Shown here piece by piece: positions 6,064 to 10,014 of a DNA stretch of 10,014 nucleotides. The stretch is from the NCBI GenBank assembly GCA_026396425.1, contig JAPLWU010000119.1, forward strand, positions 6,306-16,319. Reading direction: 5' to 3'. Under the pieces are notes generated by a model. The model saw nothing but the letters and a program-made list of their open reading frames with translations. It was not told the DNA's origin and searched no databases. Each line of letters begins with the position of its first letter. Positions within the stretch are counted from its first letter, which is position 1. This DNA comes from Microcaldota archaeon. GTDB taxonomy: Archaea > Micrarchaeota > Micrarchaeia > Burarchaeales > JAKAKT01. Both the position numbers and the translations under genes were made by a program.

Positions 6064-7260
6064 ATGGAAGAATTAAAGCGTTCAGACAAAGACGTGGAGA
6101 GAGCTTTGTGGAGGGTGATGAACGACGAGCAGGTGTGCGAGGAGAACAGGAAGCTGATTTCGGAGTTCGTGGACAGGTGCTTTGCGGACGGACTCACGTG
6201 CAGCAGGATATGCAAGCTCGTCTACGCAATCCACCGCATCGCCCGCTATCTCGGCAAGCCTTTCCCCGAAGCCACGAAGCTGGACATCCAGAACGTCATA
6301 GCGCAGGTGGAGCGCAGCGGAAGGTATGCCGAGTGGACGAAGCACGACTTCAAGTCGATTATGAAGAAGCTCTACAAGTGGCTCAAGGGCAACGGCGAGT
6401 TCTTCCCTGACGAAGTTCGCTGGATAAAGTCGAGCGTGAGGAACGGCAAGAGGGTTCTCCCCGAAAACATCCTCACCGAGGACGAGGTCAAGCTGATGGC
6501 GGAAGCCGCGACGCATCCTCGGGACAAGGCGTTCGTACTGACCCTCTACGAGAGCGGTTGCCGTATCGGGGAGATGCTATCCCTGAAGATAAAGAGCGTA
6601 CAGTTTGACGAATTCGGGGCCGTTCTTCGCGTAAGCGGCAAGACTGGCGACAGGCGGGTCCGCGTCGTGTGCTCGGCTCCGCTCCTCGCCACCTGGATTG
6701 ACCTCCACCCGCTGAGGGCGGACCCGGAGGCGGCCCTATGGACCGGCTGGCAGAAGCCCCATTCGCGCGAAGGCTTCCGGTATCACACGATGGTATGCAC
6801 GCTGAGGGAGCTGGCGAGACGAGCGGGAATAAACAGAAGAGTCTATCCCCACCTTTTCAGGCACTCCCGCGCCACTGCCTTGGCAAACAAGCTTACTGAG
6901 GCGCAGATGAAGGAGCATTTTGGCTGGGTCCAGGCCTCGGAAATGGCGTCCGTTTACGTCCACCTGTCCGGAAGGGACGTAGACGAGGCATTGCTGAAGA
7001 CCTACGGGATAAAGACGGGCGAGGCCGCGAAAGAAGAGACATTCAGGCCCAAAACCTGCCCCCGCTGCAAGGCGACGAACTCGCCCATCTCGAAGTTCTG
7101 CCAGAAGTGCGGCTTTGTCCTTGATGCCGAAACCGTAATTGAAATTGAAGCCAATAGGAAGAATGCGGACGAACTTCTGAACGAGCTTATGAAAAACGAC
7201 GAAATCAAGGCGTTTCTTGTTAAGAAGATTGCCGAGCTGGGGCTGAGCAAGCAACTCTGA
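6064..7260 (+). CDS. Tyrosine recombinase/integrase with C-terminal zinc ribbon
   Basis: This 398-residue protein cuts and rejoins DNA through a phosphotyrosine intermediate. Counting from ATG 6064, residues about 20-125 form a SAM-like core-binding domain. The catalytic domain shows R167 in SGCRIGEML, K193 in SGKTGDRR, H263 and R266 in HLFRHSRAT, W288 in HFGW (the H/W position) and Y298 in SVYVHLS. All expected residues are present, so it should be active. A four-cysteine zinc ribbon follows (332, 335, 346, 349: CPRC and CQKC), then a charged helical tail of about 50 residues. Such ribbons occur in archaeal XerC/D-like integrases and may aid DNA or partner binding. The frame is open back to 5989, but ATG 6064 fits the TATA-like box and a weak GGAG. 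A GCTGCG repeat cluster follows directly and the cargo beyond looks accessory, so an element integrase is more likely than a housekeeping Xer. Confidence 0.93.
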   Translation: MEELKRSDKDVERALWRVMNDEQVCEENRKLISEFVDRCFADGLTCSRICKLVYAIHRIARYLGKPFPEATKLDIQNVIAQVERSGRYAEWTKHDFKSIMKKLYKWLKGNGEFFPDEVRWIKSSVRNGKRVLPENILTEDEVKLMAEAATHPRDKAFVLTLYESGCRIGEMLSLKIKSVQFDEFGAVLRVSGKTGDRRVRVVCSAPLLATWIDLHPLRADPEAALWTGWQKPHSREGFRYHTMVCTLRELARRAGINRRVYPHLFRHSRATALANKLTEAQMKEHFGWVQASEMASVYVHLSGRDVDEALLKTYGIKTGEAAKEETFRPKTCPRCKATNSPISKFCQKCGFVLDAETVIEIEANRKNADELLNELMKNDEIKAFLVKKIAELGLSKQL

Positions 7261-7268
7261 AAACGGCT

Positions 7269-7299
7269 TTACGCAGCCATAAAAAAGCTGCGTAATTTT
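7269..7299 (+). terminator. Hairpin with T-run after the recombinase
   Basis: TTACGCAGC (7269-7277) and GCTGCGTAA (7287-7295) pair perfectly over 9 bp around a 9 nt A-rich loop, followed directly by TTTT. It lies 8 bases after the stop codon. This looks like an intrinsic terminator, but the arms are also members of the repeat family in this gap, so the role is not certain. Confidence 0.5.
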
Positions 7300-7409
7300 G
7301 AGCGAAAGCTGCGCAAGCTGCGTCATCCCTCGGCGAACAACTTTGCGCAGCCTTTTCTCTTGTTTTCCTGCGTTCTAAGGCTTAATTCGCTTCTTTTGAC
7401 GCAGCTTTT
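7269..7409. repeat. Cluster of six GCTGCG/CGCAGC repeats downstream of the recombinase
   Basis: Six copies of a 7-8 bp motif lie within 141 bp. Three are in plus orientation (7287-7293 GCTGCGT, 7308-7314 GCTGCGC, 7317-7323 GCTGCGT). Three are reversed (7271-7277 ACGCAGC, 7345-7351 GCGCAGC, 7399-7405 ACGCAGC). Several make longer perfect inverted pairs: 9 bp for 7269-7277 with 7287-7295, 9 bp for 7308-7316 with 7343-7351, 10 bp for 7315-7324 with 7398-7407, and 11 bp for 7283-7293 with 7399-7409. The 7308 and 7317 copies form a 9-base-step tandem. The layout recalls integrase arm-type sites in phage attP regions. A folded RNA is the alternative. The gap between genes is 252 bp, and beyond 7409 it shows only the HNH promoter region. 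Confidence 0.7.
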
Positions 7410-7474
7410 ACCTCTGGAATATAGATATTGTCTGAGAAAAAGACAAGCTGAGTTTCCGCGCCAGCACAGGGAAG

Positions 7475-7490
7475 CCTTAAATCCCTTAAA
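7475..7490 (+). promoter_or_regulatory. Possible promoter element for the HNH gene
   Basis: CCTTAAA occurs twice, at 7475-7481 and 7484-7490. The second copy is about 26 bases before ATG 7513, the spacing expected of a TATA-like element with leaderless initiation. The match to a TATA box is weak. Confidence 0.3.
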
Positions 7491-7512
7491 CCCGATAATC
7501 ATTCTTGGTCTT

Positions 7513-8073
7513 ATGCCGCCCTCAGCAGTCAAGTCAATCCGCGACCTGATTTTCTGGCAGTACGCGAAGCTTATCTCAAAATCCGCAGGGTTCGGCATAA
7601 ACGCAAGGGCTTTCCAGATGTCCACCTTCAAGAAGCTCCAGTCGGGCGAGATGGTCTGGTCCACCACCATAAGGGAATATCTACGGGAGCAGGAAAAGCC
7701 GGGAGTCTGCATCTACTGCGGGGCGAAAACCGGCCTGACAGTTGAGCACATTCTGCCGCGCTGTCGGGGCGGTCCCGATTCGCCGGACAACGCCGTCATG
7801 GTGTGCAAGAGCTGCAACTCCCGCAAGGGCGGGAAACGGCTTTACGAGTGCTTCGGGCTTGAAGAGAAGGACAAGATACCGAGAATAGCCGAGGGTAAAT
7901 ACCTAAAGCTCCTCTACTCCCTGCACGAGAAGAACCGGACGCTTGACCTGCCGGCGAGCGCGCTTGCCTCCGAACTCTGCCCGAAATGCGACCTCGGGCC
8001 CAAATGCCCGGAGAAGGCGAAGCTCAGCGTCTATTGCTTGGAAGGCTGTTTCCTGAAGAACCCAGGCGGGTAA
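7513..8073 (+). CDS. HNH endonuclease-family protein with Cys-rich C-terminus
   Basis: This 186-residue protein has a classical zinc-supported HNH core. CIYC at 66-69 and CKSC at 98-101 bind the structural zinc. H79 in EHILPR, N93 in SPDNAV and N102 in CNSRKG form the HNH active-site pattern, so a metal-dependent nuclease is expected. The N-terminal 60 residues begin MPPSAVKSIRDLIFWQYAK, which I recall as the opening of an archaeal HNH family of about this length. The last 35 residues hold CPKC (156-159), C165, C175 and C179 and may bind a second metal. ATG 7513 is preferred. The frame is open back to 7360, but that stretch overlaps the repeat cluster and does not look like protein. Substrate is unknown. 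Position beside a recombinase and restriction gene suggests a mobile or defence context. It converges with the next gene, 6 bp away. Confidence 0.88.
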   Translation: MPPSAVKSIRDLIFWQYAKLISKSAGFGINARAFQMSTFKKLQSGEMVWSTTIREYLREQEKPGVCIYCGAKTGLTVEHILPRCRGGPDSPDNAVMVCKSCNSRKGGKRLYECFGLEEKDKIPRIAEGKYLKLLYSLHEKNRTLDLPASALASELCPKCDLGPKCPEKAKLSVYCLEGCFLKNPGG

Positions 8074-8079
8074 GTGATG

Positions 8080-8376
8080 TTATCCCCAACTGTTTATAGT
8101 CTGCCATTTTAGGACTCCGGCCATTAGCAGAACGAAAAAGACCACAACTAAAAACCAAAAGTTATTGGCTATTGTTTCAGGTGAAAGAAAGTTAGAGAGA
8201 AACCCTCCGGTGTTTTTAGTGCTTTCCAAAGTTTGACCGACGTCTATAACTTTTTTAGTGTTTTCTGGTACGGGCGTCTGTTCGAGAATTTTCGATTGTA
8301 CGACGCCCATGATGGATAGTACGAATAAAGAAATCACGGCAATGACTGCCCATTTAAGCGCAGTTCCAATTAACAT
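8080..8376 (-). CDS. Small protein with two membrane helices, family unknown
   Basis: This 98-residue protein has two clear hydrophobic segments, at about 9-27 and 72-89. They flank a polar loop of some 45 residues with GG and NF repeats and no cysteines. Two helices with a short C-terminal tail fit a small inner-membrane protein with both ends on the same side. The start ATG 8376 follows the Shine-Dalgarno GGGGGA with about 6 nt spacing, which supports a real gene. It is divergent from the winged-helix regulator at 8460, and the gap between them holds inverted repeats over its promoter, so that regulator probably controls it. It is locally more AT-rich than its neighbours. A membrane effector, toxin or holin-like role is possible, but nothing in the sequence shows it. 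I do not recognise the family. Confidence 0.7.
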   Translation of the reverse strand: MLIGTALKWAVIAVISLFVLSIMGVVQSKILEQTPVPENTKKVIDVGQTLESTKNTGGFLSNFLSPETIANNFWFLVVVFFVLLMAGVLKWQTINSWG

Positions 8377-8390
8377 CTAAATCCCCCTTT

Positions 8391-8413
8391 CTTAATTGCT
8401 TAATTTTATTAAG
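8391..8413. promoter_or_regulatory. Operator candidate over the promoter of the two-helix membrane gene
   Basis: CTTAAT (8399-8404) and ATTAAG (8408-8413) form a perfect inverted repeat with a 3 nt centre. A further CTTAATT lies at 8391-8397, 8 bp from the equivalent position. The inverted repeat coincides with the minus-strand TATA-like TTAATAAAAT, centred about 31 bases before ATG 8376. A regulator bound here would shut that promoter. The winged-helix protein encoded next door is the natural candidate. Confidence 0.5.
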
Positions 8414-8429
8414 TAATATAGAGAGCAAA

Positions 8430-8453
8430 CTTATATACTTTGCGTCCCTAGGG
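8430..8453 (+). promoter_or_regulatory. TATA box and palindrome of the winged-helix gene
   Basis: CTTATATA (8430-8437 region) is centred 26 bases before ATG 8460, the leaderless spacing, and no Shine-Dalgarno precedes that ATG. CCCTAGGG at 8446-8453 is a perfect 8 bp palindrome between the box and the start, a position suited to autoregulation. Confidence 0.6.
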
Positions 8454-8459
8454 TATACG

Positions 8460-8777
8460 ATGGAGGACCAAATTATTGGGCTGGTTAGCGATTCGAAGGC
8501 CCTCAATTCAAAAATCTTTTCCCTCCCCAAGCTGCTAATCCTCATATCATTAGAGAATCTAGGGCAAGACGGCGCGACCTATACGGATCTCAGGGCGGGC
8601 TTGGAGCTGAAAGACGGAATCCTCCATTCAAATCTCAAGACGCTGAAAAAGATGGGTTATGTGTCAGAGAAAAAAGTCAAGCTCGACAAGAAGACATTGA
8701 GCGCGTATTCCATTGCCCCCGAGGGTAAAGAGGCGCTTATATCTATCCGTTCTTGGTTCAGGAAGTGGTTGGGTTGA
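8460..8777 (+). CDS. Winged-helix transcriptional regulator (HTH_27-like)
   Basis: This 105-residue protein is essentially one winged-helix domain. The helix LPKLLILISL at 22-31 is followed by the turn and recognition helix (about 41-64, ending in SNLKTLKKMGYV). The wing lies at about 66-83, with the usual final APEGKEAL at 86-93. This is the layout of the short MarR/ArsR-like family that Pfam calls HTH_27. No metal-binding or ligand domain is attached, so the effector is unknown. ATG 8460 is supported by the TATA box 26 bases before it. The gene begins a close plus-strand series: the YwgA-like gene starts 12 nt after its stop, and the toxin and restriction genes follow. It is also divergent from a membrane protein gene across a gap with operator-like repeats. 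It probably represses both directions, as regulators in toxin-antitoxin or mobile cassettes often do. Confidence 0.85.
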   Translation: MEDQIIGLVSDSKALNSKIFSLPKLLILISLENLGQDGATYTDLRAGLELKDGILHSNLKTLKKMGYVSEKKVKLDKKTLSAYSIAPEGKEALISIRSWFRKWLG

Positions 8778-8789
8778 GAGGTGGTGAAT

Positions 8790-9317
8790 ATGGAGCGGCT
8801 TGAAAAGATAATCGCCTGTTTCAAAGAGGTGAAATTCGAACCTAAACTCGATGATTTTCAGGACAAGCTGGTTATTCAGAAGGCGGTTTGCCTGCTTCAG
8901 CTGATGGGCATGAAAACCGGGTATAGCTTCTCTCTCTACGTGAGGGGACCGTATTCCCCTGAGCTGACTAAAGACCTATATTCGCACAGGGAAGCAATTG
9001 AAAAACTGAGGTCCGGCTGCTCTCTTTCTACGAACGAGCAGCAGAAGGTGCTTAAAGTTTATGAGCTGAGCGACAACTTCGATCCCAAGCTCCTCGAAAT
9101 CATGGCAACTTACTCCTTCATCCGGAAACAGCTTGGCATGAACGGCAAGGATTCCGTAATTCATCTAAAAAAACTGAAGCCTTTCCCGGAAGCCCAGATC
9201 GCCGTGGGAGTATCCAGGGCAAAGGGACTGTTTCCTCCCAGCGAAAAGGAGATAGCGGAGATGAAGGCGGAGTTCGAGGCATGGGATGATGCAGCCAATT
9301 CGGACGCGAAGTACTGA
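8790..9317 (+). CDS. YwgA/Panacea-like protein, possible antitoxin
   Basis: This 175-residue protein has, at about 27-65, a helix (LVIQKAVCLLQLMG), then YSFSLYVRGPYSPEL and KDLY. LQK-type helices followed by a GPYS/GPV-PEL motif mark the YwgA proteins and the related Panacea (DUF4065, SocA-like) domain. Panacea domains act as antitoxins paired with many different toxins. The rest is helical, and the last 25 residues are acidic, as in many antitoxin tails. A toxin gene of PemK/MazF type starts 9 nt after the stop, which makes an antitoxin role attractive. That role is inference, since YwgA itself has no settled function. ATG 8790 is chosen because GAGGTG at 8778-8783 lies 6 nt before it, while the in-frame GTG at 8781 falls inside that Shine-Dalgarno. 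It is 12 nt from the winged-helix gene. Confidence 0.75.
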   Translation: MERLEKIIACFKEVKFEPKLDDFQDKLVIQKAVCLLQLMGMKTGYSFSLYVRGPYSPELTKDLYSHREAIEKLRSGCSLSTNEQQKVLKVYELSDNFDPKLLEIMATYSFIRKQLGMNGKDSVIHLKKLKPFPEAQIAVGVSRAKGLFPPSEKEIAEMKAEFEAWDDAANSDAKY

Positions 9318-9326
9318 GGCGAACAG

Positions 9327-9665
9327 ATGATCGGCCCCTCGAAAGTTGAAGTATGGCGAGTTGACCTGAGCGGCACCAGAGGGCACGAGCAGGAGAAGGA
9401 GCGGCCAGCTTTGGTTTGGCGGGACCTCGACCACGTGAAGATGGCAATAATCATACCGTTCACCAGAACCGTCGAGCGGGAAAATCTCCGTTACACTCAT
9501 CTTGTTACGCCAACCCGCAAAAACGGCTTGACGGACGAGAGCATCGCCTTGGTTTTCCAGATACGCGCGATAGGCAAGGAGAGGCTGGTTAAAAAAATAG
9601 GCGAGCTGGAAGAAGACGAAATTACGTCTATCGGGGCGATACTGAAGGATTTGCTGCGGTTGTAA
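9327..9665 (+). CDS. PemK/MazF-family toxin (mRNA endoribonuclease)
   Basis: This 112-residue protein has the small SH3-like barrel pattern of PemK/MazF toxins, which cut mRNA at short sequences and stop growth until bound by an antitoxin. Residues 7-30 hold the opening strand and the hallmark G-HEQ-KERPALV, with the catalytic-type arginine R26. IIIPFTRTVE at 41-50 supplies the threonine position (T46 or T48). The third family block, LTDESIALVFQIRAIGKERLVKKIG, is intact, so activity is expected. The length is normal. A GAGG at 9316-9319, overlapping the upstream stop codon, serves ATG 9327. The usual MazE/AbrB-type antitoxin is not seen. The adjacent YwgA-like gene, 9 nt upstream, is the likely partner. 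The restriction gene begins 25 nt downstream. Confidence 0.92.
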   Translation: MIGPSKVEVWRVDLSGTRGHEQEKERPALVWRDLDHVKMAIIIPFTRTVERENLRYTHLVTPTRKNGLTDESIALVFQIRAIGKERLVKKIGELEEDEITSIGAILKDLLRL

Positions 9666-9690
9666 GCGCTTTAACTCATGTGGTGGGGAA

Positions 9691-10014
9691 ATGGCTGAAT
9701 CTTCCTTCGAAAACGCAAAAGCAGAAGTCGAGAAGCTAGTCAAGAAACTCAACCACGTTAAGGAAAACGGGCTTCTTCGGAACTACAACGAGGAAAACAC
9801 GAAAAAGGACTTCATAACCCCGCTTTTTCGCGTCCTCGGCTGGGACGTTGAGAACCGGGAATCGCCCGACGAGGTAACGAACGAGGACAGAATCTCCAAG
9901 GGCAGGGTGGACTACGCTTTTAGGATAAACGGAATCCCGAAGTTCTTTCTGGAAGCCAAAGCGCTAAATAAAGGCCTTGACGAGGCAAAAGACGCTTTAC
10001 AGGCAATAAACTAC
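9691..10014 (+). CDS. Restriction enzyme N-terminal nuclease domain (HsdR_N-like), 3' end outside
   Basis: The frame is open from ATG 9691 to the right edge, giving 108 residues. The ATG follows GGTGGGG with about 4 nt spacing. The visible part matches the N-terminal domain of type I restriction R subunits and of single-chain restriction-methylase proteins. A leading helix is followed by NTKKDFITPLFRVLGWDV (36-53). The PD-(D/E)xK nuclease residues appear as D74 in GRVDYAF and E88/K90 in FFLEAK. QAINY at 104-108 is the start of the QxxxY motif. The enzyme would cut unmodified foreign DNA. Whether the rest is a helicase (HsdR) or a methylase (type IIG/Eco57I-like) lies outside the window. It follows the toxin gene by 25 nt and may share its transcript. 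Confidence 0.85.
   Translation, partial: MAESSFENAKAEVEKLVKKLNHVKENGLLRNYNEENTKKDFITPLFRVLGWDVENRESPDEVTNEDRISKGRVDYAFRINGIPKFFLEAKALNKGLDEAKDALQAINY

Noticed and set aside
7269..7409. CRISPR array reading of the GCTGCG repeats
   Set aside because: Repeats are 7-11 bp, in both orientations and irregularly spaced, unlike the 24-37 bp same-orientation repeats with even spacers of CRISPR.
7360..7512. N-terminal extension of the HNH protein
   Set aside because: The extension runs through the repeat tract and candidate promoter, is Leu/Arg-rich without protein character, and the HNH family start fits ATG 7513.
9165..9752. Minus-strand frame of 195 codons under the YwgA-like and toxin genes
   Set aside because: It is antisense to two genes with recognisable motifs and its translation shows no domain.

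Overview
The window looks archaeal. Several genes have a TATA-like box centred about 26 bases before the start codon, which is the leaderless-transcript layout. Others carry purine-rich Shine-Dalgarno sequences of the GGAGG/GAGGTG type. The gene content agrees: a TrpB2-type tryptophan synthase beta chain, a free-serine-kinase-like ParB-fold protein, an HTH-ACT regulator of the archaeal COG2150 type, and a GTPase of the cyclic 2,3-diphosphoglycerate synthetase family. The sequence does not settle the phylum.

Bases 1-5541 look like ordinary chromosome. An unrecognised helical protein, cut by the left edge, ends at 937. On the minus strand lie trpB2 (2804-1497) and, downstream of it, a compact SerK-like protein (1377-1000). 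Divergent from trpB2 is an HTH-ACT regulator (2910-3410), followed at short spacing by the cDPG-synthetase-like GTPase (3449-4768) and an AlkD-type DNA glycosylase (4846-5541). The 105 bp between trpB2 and the regulator hold TATA boxes for both directions, a 6-6-6 palindrome and a direct repeat with a 40 bp offset, so it is a plausible shared control region. SerK makes O-phosphoserine and Sulfolobus TrpB2 has been described as O-phosphoserine-dependent. The pair may therefore form a serine to phosphoserine to tryptophan route under amino-acid-responsive control.

Bases 5549-10014 look accessory. A small eight-cysteine membrane-anchored protein (minus) comes first. Next is a tyrosine recombinase with a C-terminal zinc ribbon (6064-7260) and a 140 bp tract holding six copies of a GCTGCG/CGCAGC repeat, which is a candidate attachment region or structured RNA. 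An HNH nuclease follows (7513-8073). A small two-helix membrane protein (minus) is divergent from a winged-helix regulator. That regulator heads a tight plus-strand series: a YwgA/Panacea-like protein, a PemK/MazF-type toxin, and the start of a restriction enzyme with an HsdR-like N-terminal nuclease domain that leaves the window on the right. This is best read as an integrated element or defence island with a possible new antitoxin-toxin pairing next to a restriction system.

No rRNA, tRNA or CRISPR array was recognised.
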